Assembly: GCA_025449725.1 (NCBI GenBank)
Contig: JANWIU010000167.1
Coordinates: forward strand, 1-13,412
Source of the DNA: Pseudobdellovibrio sp.
Lineage (GTDB): Bacteria > Bdellovibrionota > Bdellovibrionia > Bdellovibrionales > Bdellovibrionaceae
Length of the DNA stretch: 13,412 bases
Reading direction: 5' to 3'
A program made the position numbers and the translations under genes. Below are positions 7,016 through 13,412 of this stretch, piece by piece. How positions within the stretch are numbered: the stretch's first letter is position 1; each line of letters begins with the position of its first letter. The notes under the pieces are model-generated. The model did not search any database and had not been told where the DNA came from. It saw only the letters and a list, made by a program, of their open reading frames with translations.

Positions 7016-7996
7016 TTAGGTCCACTTTCCTTTTAAATTTTCCAGATAAAAATAACGGTCAAAATGCTCGCTGTAACGGGACCATGAGTCACCGGTTTCA
7101 CGCTCGGCTTTGATAAATGAAAACATCGTGTCCATCTTCGAATCAAACTCATCGATTGAGGCCACCACAAAAGCTTCCATAATATACGGGCGAACAGGAG
7201 ACCCATATTCAATTTTTCCGTGATGAGAAAGAATGATGTGCTTCAGTATTTCTCTCAAATCTTCAGGAAATCCTAGAATCCGCTGAGATTTTTTATCTAT
7301 AAGTTCACAGGCCAATTGCATGTGCCCTAGCAGCCTTCCTTTATGTGAGTACTGAATCATATCTTTGTTGATTTCCAGTTCCCACACTTTGCCGAGGTCA
7401 TGGTAAATGGCTCCGAAGACTAATAGGTCATAATTAAGATGCGTGTAATGCGCAGCAATTGATTTCATGAGCCTGCAAATCGAAACAATATGTTCAATAA
7501 GGCCGCCGCGATGAGCGTGATGAATCGATTTGGCAGCCGGAGCCTTTAACAGCAATTTTTTTATTTCGTCGTCTTGAATGCTGTCTAAAAGGATTTGCTT
7601 GATCGGACCGGCTTCAACTGTTTGTACAATCGTAATCAACTCTGAAAACAACGCATGAGCATCTACTTGAACGGATTCTATCTGAAAATCATCTTTTGAA
7701 AATGAGTCCGGCGGTGCCTTTTCAATTTTGTGAATGATAATTTGCTTTCGATTTTGATAAACCTGAACCAACCCTTTGACCAAAACAACATCGCCGATGG
7801 AAAAGGTATCGGCGATCTCGTCAACGCGGTCCCATATGCGGCCATCAATATGCCCGCTTTTATCACCAACCAATAGACTTAAAAATGACTTTCCGTTTTT
7901 ACCTACGCCAAGTACTTTATCTTTTACCAGTAAAGGACGATCTGCAATCGGTTCTTTATCCGTCAGCATTTTAATGGGCGTTAGTTTGTCGCTCAT
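7016..7996 (-). CDS. YhaM-like 3'-5' exoribonuclease (OB-fold plus HD domain)
   Basis: The 326-residue product has the two-domain layout of YhaM: an OB-fold at about residues 22-92 (GKSFLSLLVGDKSGHIDGRIW ... GDVVLVKGLVQVYQNRKQI), which binds nucleic acid, then an HD metal phosphohydrolase domain. The metal-binding residues are visible: the HHAHRGGLIEH cluster (H159-H169), YHDLGK (H199, D200), ILSHHG (H258, H259) and ASIDEFDSKM (D282), in the spacing of the YhaM family. YhaM of Gram-positive bacteria trims RNA, and single-stranded DNA, from the 3' end, so a cytoplasmic RNA-processing role is likely. The ATG at 7996 overlaps the lipoprotein stop as ATGA, with AGGTGG 3 bases upstream, indicating translational coupling. 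All metal ligands seem present. The family is firm, but the substrate in this organism is inferred. Confidence 0.85.
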   Translation of the reverse strand: MSDKLTPIKMLTDKEPIADRPLLVKDKVLGVGKNGKSFLSLLVGDKSGHIDGRIWDRVDEIADTFSIGDVVLVKGLVQVYQNRKQIIIHKIEKAPPDSFSKDDFQIESVQVDAHALFSELITIVQTVEAGPIKQILLDSIQDDEIKKLLLKAPAAKSIHHAHRGGLIEHIVSICRLMKSIAAHYTHLNYDLLVFGAIYHDLGKVWELEINKDMIQYSHKGRLLGHMQLACELIDKKSQRILGFPEDLREILKHIILSHHGKIEYGSPVRPYIMEAFVVASIDEFDSKMDTMFSFIKAERETGDSWSRYSEHFDRYFYLENLKGKWT

Positions 7997-8631
7997 GCGC
8001 CACCTGCACTGTTACAGAGTAACGAGTTATGACGACTGTCAGTCACGGTCAGCTGATTCAAATAAATATTTTTACCTTGCCTGAAAATAAATACAAAGGT
8101 GCCTGCTACAACATGGAGATAACGAAGATTGCTGGTGTTCAGTTTCAGATAGTCCGCTTTTTTTAATTTGCTGAAACTGCTTTTCAAATCATTCCATTTG
8201 CCGCAGCCCATTCCGAATGATTCGCCATCAATGGATTTCTTCGGGCTATTGCTGACAAAATAAATATGAAGCAATTCATTTTCTTTTACGAACTGCGACT
8301 CCGGGAATGACATATAAAAACTGCCGTCAGCACTGACGATGTCTTTTAAGTCGATGGCTCCCCCGCCTTTCGGAAAATTGAATAAAATAGAAGGCTTTGA
8401 TAACACGCCTGCCTGTAACTCATCAAATTTAACCTGAATGGGAATAAAACTATAGAGAGGAGGGCTACTTTTAAAATCTTCTGCCAGCTCTTGATCTAAT
8501 TCCTTCAGCATCTGCTTGGGAATCAATACATCTTTTGCCACTTCGTTTACTTCAATAGAGTATGGAGGCACTTCTTTGTGATGTTGTGTGCAGGAAACCA
8601 GAAGTAAAGTAACTAACAAAACCAATTTCAT
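7993..8631 (-). CDS. Predicted lipoprotein of unknown function
   Basis: I do not recognise this 212-residue protein. It opens with MK, a run of Leu/Val and the lipobox LVSC, so Cys14 should be lipidated. Threonine at +2 would not retain it in the inner membrane by the enterobacterial rule, so it is probably outer-membrane anchored and faces the periplasm. The body looks mixed alpha/beta with several short beta-prone stretches (SFYMSFPE, LLHIYFVS, TFVFIFRQ). Two further cysteines (C143 in GMGCGKW, C206 in SLLCNS) could form a disulfide. It overlaps the GYF_2 gene upstream by 1 base (TAATG) and the nuclease gene by 4 (ATGA). GGGTGA lies 5 bases before the start. Tight coupling to the GYF_2 membrane protein suggests that the two act together in the envelope (inference). 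Confidence 0.75.
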   Translation of the reverse strand: MKLVLLVTLLLVSCTQHHKEVPPYSIEVNEVAKDVLIPKQMLKELDQELAEDFKSSPPLYSFIPIQVKFDELQAGVLSKPSILFNFPKGGGAIDLKDIVSADGSFYMSFPESQFVKENELLHIYFVSNSPKKSIDGESFGMGCGKWNDLKSSFSKLKKADYLKLNTSNLRYLHVVAGTFVFIFRQGKNIYLNQLTVTDSRHNSLLCNSAGGA

Positions 8632-10382
8632 TATTCACCCAGGCTTCTGGCCTCAGAAACCGGAATGAAGTTGTCGGTAGTAAAAAAGTGATCTTGTAAG
8701 AAATTTTTCAGCGCCGGCGAAGGGCCTTTTGCTTTTAACTGTTCCAGTTCGAGCCATTCTTTATAAAAAACGTATTCCTTAGATTCAAGATTTTTAAGAT
8801 AGATGCCCACATTCTTCGATGGATCAGACTTGATCTGATTATAGGCGAGAACAAAGGAGTTCAGTTCGGATGTCATATCAAGCGTGCCGGATTTTCCAAG
8901 TGCCAGAACCTCAGCTGAACGGCCCTGAGCATTTAACTGTAAGAGACTCATTTGAGCTAGAATTTTAATGTCAGCCAACTTGCCCTGACTATTATTTAAA
9001 AAACTATCAGCAGAGTTAAGTTTTGCGGACTCAATCAAATTATGCATTTCAAAAAGCGCGGCCTGGTCGCCGGTTAAATTGACCTTTATCGCCTCTATGA
9101 TTGGTGCAAGGTCAGACCAATTATAGGTGTCAGGCATCAGAAGATCAGGTCTGTTGAAATGCATCGACATCATCGTTGGGGTATTAAAAAATTGGCGAAG
9201 TGAAATATTGTAAATCGCCTCTTCATTCATCTGCTTCGCCAAATAAATTTGCCCGATGAGAAGTTCTTTCTTCAGATCGAAGTAAACAAGTGTGTACCGC
9301 TCTAAACTTGTGAGCAGTTCGCGGCCAAAATCGGCTCTGACTGCTGGAGGAGAGTTAAAGAAAGACAAAACCATTCCAAACAGGTATCGCCCGCTTTTTT
9401 CTCGGTCGAACAGCATTTTAAATTGATCATAAGCTTTCGCGTACTGACCTTTTTTATAGTTCAGCCAGCCATCGTTTTCTTTAATGAGTATCAAGGACTG
9501 CTTTTTAACATTGGCACGCAACAATGCATTTTCGGCTTCAACCATGTCTTGCTGTTTGGCTGCATTCCAGAATGAAATCAATTCAACATGGGCTTCCTGT
9601 TCAGGAGTTAATCCGCCGGCCTTAAGTTCCTTGATTTCATCAAGGGTTGCAGCACCTGTCTTTTGCATTGTGGGATACATTTCAAGCAGTACCGGCAGCA
9701 AATTGTGTCTTGCGACGGGCGGTAGGTTTACATACTTCTGCGCCGCCAGTTCGTAAAGACCATAAGCCTTTAATTTTTTGACTTGAGTTACCAATTCTTC
9801 TTCACGTTTTATTTCTGATCTGTATTGGAAATAATAGTAAGACCCCATCGCGGTAAGTAGCAAAATGACGATGCTTGCTGCAATTATTTTTAACCGGCGA
9901 GAATAATCACCGATTTTATCCTGTACGTTTTCATCCGTCATTACACCGTACAGTTTTGCTTTTTCCATCATTTTAATCTGAGGAATATTTTCAACCGGAG
10001 GTGCGATGGTCTCATTAACTACTTCAGCATCTCGGGCCTGGGTGTTTTCTTCCTGTTGATCAAAGACAATGTCAGTTTTAGTTTTTGAAACGGTGTCTTC
10101 ATACCCGGATGTCGTAACTCCGGTAAAACCTGCAACACTTTGGAAAGTCTTTGTACTTTCCTGTTTAGAATCAATTTCTTTACGGATCTCTTCGACGATA
10201 TTTTTAAATTCGTTATTTTCCCGTACATAGAGCCAACGGGTTTCAGGATCGCGAATTTCATCAATGATCGAAATCTGCTTTTTCCTTAGTAAATCGAGAA
10301 TCTGATCAAAACTATACGGGCCCAGGATTTTATTCTCTGATTTGATAAGCCATTTTTTTTCAGAATTCTTTTGTAAGTACAT
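8631..10382 (-). CDS. GYF_2-domain inner-membrane protein with periplasmic helical-repeat region
   Basis: A 583-residue protein in three parts. Residues ~10-65 resemble a bacterial GYF_2 domain: WLIKSENKILGPYSFDQIL, an LLRKKQISIIDEI helix-turn, then RDPETRWLYV. Residues ~70-160 are polar, acidic and probably disordered. One transmembrane helix spans ~164-186, with SRRLK before it, so the GYF part should be cytoplasmic. Residues ~190-583 are mostly amphipathic helices of alpha-solenoid or TPR-like character (KLKAYGLYELAAQKYVNLP, GWLNYKKGQYAKAYDQFKML) and would lie in the periplasm. GYF domains bind proline-rich peptides in eukaryotes. The bacterial version is presumed to be a protein-interaction module. 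The start ATG has AAGG upstream and lies 8 bases after purH. I know no specific function. A scaffold linking cytoplasm and envelope is a guess. Confidence 0.75.
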   Translation of the reverse strand: MYLQKNSEKKWLIKSENKILGPYSFDQILDLLRKKQISIIDEIRDPETRWLYVRENNEFKNIVEEIRKEIDSKQESTKTFQSVAGFTGVTTSGYEDTVSKTKTDIVFDQQEENTQARDAEVVNETIAPPVENIPQIKMMEKAKLYGVMTDENVQDKIGDYSRRLKIIAASIVILLLTAMGSYYYFQYRSEIKREEELVTQVKKLKAYGLYELAAQKYVNLPPVARHNLLPVLLEMYPTMQKTGAATLDEIKELKAGGLTPEQEAHVELISFWNAAKQQDMVEAENALLRANVKKQSLILIKENDGWLNYKKGQYAKAYDQFKMLFDREKSGRYLFGMVLSFFNSPPAVRADFGRELLTSLERYTLVYFDLKKELLIGQIYLAKQMNEEAIYNISLRQFFNTPTMMSMHFNRPDLLMPDTYNWSDLAPIIEAIKVNLTGDQAALFEMHNLIESAKLNSADSFLNNSQGKLADIKILAQMSLLQLNAQGRSAEVLALGKSGTLDMTSELNSFVLAYNQIKSDPSKNVGIYLKNLESKEYVFYKEWLELEQLKAKGPSPALKNFLQDHFFTTDNFIPVSEARSLGE

Positions 10383-10390
10383 CCTGCGCC

Positions 10391-11926
10391 TTAGTGTTTA
10401 AAGTGTCTTGTATGGGTCATTACCATGTTGATGCCGTGTTTACCAGCTGCTTCTATTACCTTTGCATCCTGAACCGAACCGCCGGGCTGAACAATCCATT
10501 TAAGACCTTCCGCCGCAATGAGCTCAATTGAATCCGGGAACGGAAAAAACGCATCGCTAATCAAAACCAATTCTTCTTTTGCTACGGCATTGACCGCGCA
10601 AAATTCTTTCATTCGTTCAAATGCATGCTTTACCGCATCAACCCGATTGACCTGCCCCATGCCGAGACCTACAGACTGACCGCGGTAAACGATTGCGATG
10701 GCATTACTTTTCAATGCGGCACACACTCTTTCACCGAATACCATAGTCTGTTGAAGCCCATCATCCGGTTTTTTACCTAGAAAATTCCAGGTTTCAGGTG
10801 ATGCAAAACGGTCTGCCGTTTGAAGAAGAACTCCGCCGGAAACAGATTTAACATTATCATAAGGAAGTGAAACCGCTGACAGTGAAGGCAAAGACATAAC
10901 CCGTAAATTCTTTTTTGAAGAAAACAATTCAAGAGCCTCCGCAGTAAATCCCGGTGCAATTATACACTCAAGAAAGATTTCACGAAAAAGCTCTGCCGTT
11001 TTTAAATCAACAGGACGGTTGCAGGCCACGATGCCGCCAAAAATACTTTTTGGGTCGCTTTCAATTGATTTCTTTGCCGCTTCATCAATTGTTTTTCCTG
11101 CAGCTACTCCACAAGGATTATTGTGTTTAACGGCTACACAACAGGCCATAGGCATGCTTTGTACCAACTGAGTTGCCGATTCCAAATCTAAAAGATTATT
11201 GTAAGAAAGCTCTTTACCTTGATGAATCTGAGCATCACTTAAAGTTTTGATTTGTAACGGATTCATATACCAGCTGGCTTTTTGCTGCGCGTTTTCCCCA
11301 TAGCGGAGAATCTGCTTCTTCTTCAGAGGTAAATTAAGATACTCTAGGTCTTCCTGATCACCTGCCAGCTTACTGACAATCAAGGCATCGTAATAAGAAG
11401 TCATTGAAAAAACTTTTAATGCCAGTTTCTTTCTATCATCATCGGTTATTGTCCCGGCCAAAACTTTTTTTTGAATCCAGGAATAATCTTGCGGCGAACT
11501 GACGACAATAACCGAGCGGTAATTCTTCGCTGAAGCGCGAAGAAAACTGGGGCCGCCGATATCAATATTTTCAATGAGGTCTTCAAATGTAGATTCCGGG
11601 TTCAATGCTGTTTTTTCAAAAGGGTAAAGATTCCCAACGACCATGTCAAAAGGCTTAACCTGGTGATGCTTCATCTGATCCATATGCTCCGGATTGTATT
11701 TGTCTGCGAGTAGACCCATGTGAACATTTGGATGAAGCGTTTTCACGCGGCCGTCCAGTACTTCGGGAAATTTTGTAAGTTCTGAAACTTCGCTGACAGA
11801 GAATCCGTTTTTTTTCAAAAAATCGTAGGTGCCGCCGGTGGAAACCAGATCTAACCCGTTTGAAGAAAGAGGCTTCAAGAATTCGATAAGTCCCGTTTTA
11901 TCCGATGTGCTGACCAGTACTCGCAT
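10391..11926 (-). CDS. purH: Bifunctional AICAR formyltransferase / IMP cyclohydrolase (PurH)
   Basis: Catalyses the last two steps of de novo IMP synthesis: formylation of AICAR with 10-formyl-THF, then ring closure. Length 511 fits the family. The N-terminal cyclohydrolase (MGS-like) domain shows VSTSDKTGL, LVSTGGTYDFL, GRVKTLHPNVHMGLL (61-73) and NLYPFEKT. The C-terminal transformylase domain shows LRYGENAQQ (207-215), LSYNNLLDLESA and the catalytic KHNNPCG (K267, H268). It ends with the usual THTRHFKH. Both active sites look intact. The ATG lies one base after the mlaD stop (TGA T ATG) with no clear Shine-Dalgarno, so it probably depends on translational coupling. A housekeeping purine gene inside an envelope operon is unusual and may simply use its promoter. 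The gene is not grouped with other pur genes here. Confidence 0.97.
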   Translation of the reverse strand: MRVLVSTSDKTGLIEFLKPLSSNGLDLVSTGGTYDFLKKNGFSVSEVSELTKFPEVLDGRVKTLHPNVHMGLLADKYNPEHMDQMKHHQVKPFDMVVGNLYPFEKTALNPESTFEDLIENIDIGGPSFLRASAKNYRSVIVVSSPQDYSWIQKKVLAGTITDDDRKKLALKVFSMTSYYDALIVSKLAGDQEDLEYLNLPLKKKQILRYGENAQQKASWYMNPLQIKTLSDAQIHQGKELSYNNLLDLESATQLVQSMPMACCVAVKHNNPCGVAAGKTIDEAAKKSIESDPKSIFGGIVACNRPVDLKTAELFREIFLECIIAPGFTAEALELFSSKKNLRVMSLPSLSAVSLPYDNVKSVSGGVLLQTADRFASPETWNFLGKKPDDGLQQTMVFGERVCAALKSNAIAIVYRGQSVGLGMGQVNRVDAVKHAFERMKEFCAVNAVAKEELVLISDAFFPFPDSIELIAAEGLKWIVQPGGSVQDAKVIEAAGKHGINMVMTHTRHFKH

Positions 11927-11927
11927 A

Positions 11928-13304
11928 TCAAAAAGGTGATTTCGTAAGTAAAAGTTTTAAATCGTCGTTGGTTAAGAAAAGGCCGGCGCCCAAAAATGCA
12001 GAGTTCGCGCCTTTTTTATCAAGAATGTCGCTGTAACCGCCTGTTAAGTAAATTCCGTAAAACATTCTGTAGGTCAGCATGGCTCTTAACTGTAAATCTT
12101 TAAAGTCGTAAGCTTCAATACTGGTTGTTAATTTACGGTCGAACATGTGGTAATCGATTCCGAAACCGCCGGTGTCTTCGATTAAACCTCCGCGCAGTGT
12201 CCAATCGAAAAAGTTCTTCCCGAAAAATAGTGAAAGCTTGGTTTTGTTTTTGTCAGTTTTAATTTCTTCAACCTGACTTGAAGAGCCCGGTGGATTGTAT
12301 TCAATCAAGGTACGGTCAACAACGCCGGCCGGATCTGTAATGATGCCGAGGTAATAGAATCGGTCTAAGCCCGGTTGAATGGTAATACCGATAGCTGTTT
12401 TTGCAGAACCCACAGAGCCCAGATAATTTGAGTTGAAATCAATACCGGTAGAAATTTTGTTGGCGCTATCCACCAGGCCACTGATGCCTTCAATAGCGGT
12501 AGAAATATCTTCGCCGGTCTGCTCATCGGAAATCAATTTACCGATAGCACCTTCACCTTTATTTATTTTCGTTGTGATTTCGTCGATATTTTTCATCGAA
12601 CTATCAAGGCGAACCATGGTTTTCTTCCAAGTGGATTTGAAGCCCTCAGGGCTGTCATCGTTAACAAGTTCGTTGATGGTGCCCGTGATTTCATTTACTT
12701 GATCTACGATTTCTTTAATCTGTTCTTTGTTGTCACCTGTAACTTGCGACAGGTCTCTTGTGATTTTTTCGATATTGATGACGATACGGCCAAGAATGTG
12801 CTTGTCAGTTCCGTCTCCTGCCGTTGCTTCTTTTAAGTTTTTTGTGATTTCTTTTAAATTGCCGGCAAGATCTGAAACTTGGGTCATAACATCATCAAGA
12901 CCGCCGCCTGTTTTTACATTGACGATTTGGCCGCCATCTTCCAATTCAGGATCACCTTCATCACCGGGGTAAACTTCAATACTTTTGTCACCCAAAATAC
13001 CATTGGCTTTCATACCAACTGCAGCAGATCGCTTTAAACCGATGTCATCTTTAATTGTTACGTCAATACGGGCTTTTCCGTCTTGCAAAGAAATATCTTT
13101 GATTACGCCTACTGGAATACCTGCAGATTTAATTGCAGATCCTTTAACAAGGCCTTGTGCTGTCGGCATCAAAAACCAGGCTTTTTTTGCACGGCCCAGA
13201 AGGCTGGGGTCGTCGCTGACCTGCATCGACATAAATGCGATAAGTCCACCGATTGCCACTACGAGCATTCCGACTTTAAACTCTGGCAGTTTTAAAAAAT
13301 TCAC
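11928..13304 (-). CDS. MCE-domain lipid-transport protein (MlaD-like) with beta-rich C-terminal domain
   Basis: A 458-residue protein, much longer than E. coli MlaD (183). One transmembrane helix (about 10-28) anchors it in the inner membrane. Residues ~38-115 form the MCE domain (FLMPTAQGLVKGSAIKSAGIPVG ... VGMKANGILGDKSIEVYPG), which makes a lipid-conducting ring in this family. Residues ~133-285 are long polar helices, including KINKGEGAIGKLISD, a stretch common in long MlaD proteins. From ~290 to the end the sequence alternates polar and aromatic/hydrophobic residues in strand-length blocks (FYYLGII, KLSLFFGKNFFDWTLRGGL, GIYLTGGYSD) and ends in Phe, like an outer-membrane beta domain. The start is GTG with GGAG 7 bases upstream. 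It follows the mlaF-like gene by 24 bases. It is probably the periplasm-spanning part of an Mla-type phospholipid transporter. Direction and lipid are unknown. Confidence 0.87.
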   Translation of the reverse strand: MNFLKLPEFKVGMLVVAIGGLIAFMSMQVSDDPSLLGRAKKAWFLMPTAQGLVKGSAIKSAGIPVGVIKDISLQDGKARIDVTIKDDIGLKRSAAVGMKANGILGDKSIEVYPGDEGDPELEDGGQIVNVKTGGGLDDVMTQVSDLAGNLKEITKNLKEATAGDGTDKHILGRIVINIEKITRDLSQVTGDNKEQIKEIVDQVNEITGTINELVNDDSPEGFKSTWKKTMVRLDSSMKNIDEITTKINKGEGAIGKLISDEQTGEDISTAIEGISGLVDSANKISTGIDFNSNYLGSVGSAKTAIGITIQPGLDRFYYLGIITDPAGVVDRTLIEYNPPGSSSQVEEIKTDKNKTKLSLFFGKNFFDWTLRGGLIEDTGGFGIDYHMFDRKLTTSIEAYDFKDLQLRAMLTYRMFYGIYLTGGYSDILDKKGANSAFLGAGLFLTNDDLKLLLTKSPF

Positions 13305-13328
13305 TCAAGGTCTCCAAGATGTAAATCT

Positions 13329-13412
13329 CTAGTGCTTAATCCCTTTATCCACAAATTTTCTGACCAGTTCGTTTTCGGATTTATAAAAATCGTCAGCCGT
13401 ACCGCTCAATAA
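13329..13412 (-). CDS. C-terminal end of an Mla-type ABC ATPase (MlaF-like), cut by the window edge
   Basis: Only the last 27 codons and a TAG stop are inside the window. The readable end, GTADDFYKSENELVRKFVDKG, matches the typical tail of MlaF-type ATPases, where GT-P/A-E-F and a short acidic helix ending in V-x-x-F/F-V-x-G occur. The following MCE gene supports this, since mlaF and mlaD are normally adjacent. The ATPase would power lipid transfer at the inner membrane. The permease (MlaE-like) is expected just beyond the right edge. The catalytic motifs are not in the window. Confidence 0.75.
   Translation of the reverse strand, partial: LLSGTADDFYKSENELVRKFVDKGIKH

Noticed and set aside
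12433..13332. Several open plus-strand frames antisense to the mlaD-like gene
   Set aside because: They are low-complexity mirror frames of a clear coding gene, have no recognisable domains and no convincing ribosome sites.
1..13412. CRISPR arrays, tRNA/rRNA genes, insertion sequences, prophage or defence genes
   Set aside because: No direct-repeat arrays, cloverleaf-like sequences, transposase or integrase motifs were found; nearly all of the sequence is taken by recognised coding genes.

Overview
The window is an ordinary-looking but densely packed chromosomal segment of a Gram-negative bacterium, moderately AT-rich by eye. Lipoprotein signal peptides, an MCE/Mla lipid-transport pair and a C-terminal outer-membrane-like beta domain indicate a double membrane. 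A GYF_2-domain membrane protein, a barrel-ended MlaD and a YhaM-like nuclease in a Gram-negative setting suggest Bdellovibrionota or a related former deltaproteobacterial lineage. That placement is an inference from gene style; no marker gene in the window proves it. No rRNA, tRNA, CRISPR array, insertion sequence or phage gene was seen.

Region 1 (1-2601, minus strand) is a phosphonate-type ABC importer in the order phnD (binding lipoprotein), phnC (ATPase), phnE (permease, cut by the left edge). No C-P lyase gene is present inside the window. A 124-base gap (2602-2725) separates it from a divergent plus-strand unit.

Region 2 (2726-6511, plus strand) is a tightly coupled trio: a HAD-superfamily phosphatase-like protein, a short RsmI-like SAM methyltransferase with no C-terminal domain, and the DEAH-box helicase HrpB. 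The genes overlap by 1 and 14 bases. HrpB ends exactly where the opposing cysE ends, with no base between the two stop codons.

Region 3 (6512-13412, minus strand) reads, in transcription order, mlaF-like ATPase (only the last 27 residues), mlaD-like MCE protein with a beta-rich C-terminus, purH, a GYF_2/transmembrane/helical-repeat protein, an unknown lipoprotein, a YhaM-like OB-fold/HD nuclease and a short serine acetyltransferase (cysE). Gaps are 24, 1, 8, -1, -4 and 0 bases, so this is very probably one operon or an uninterrupted chain of translationally coupled genes. It mixes envelope lipid transport with purine, cysteine and RNA metabolism. The most interesting content is the envelope part: an MlaD that seems to carry its own outer-membrane-like domain, and a GYF_2 membrane protein paired with an unrecognised lipoprotein.
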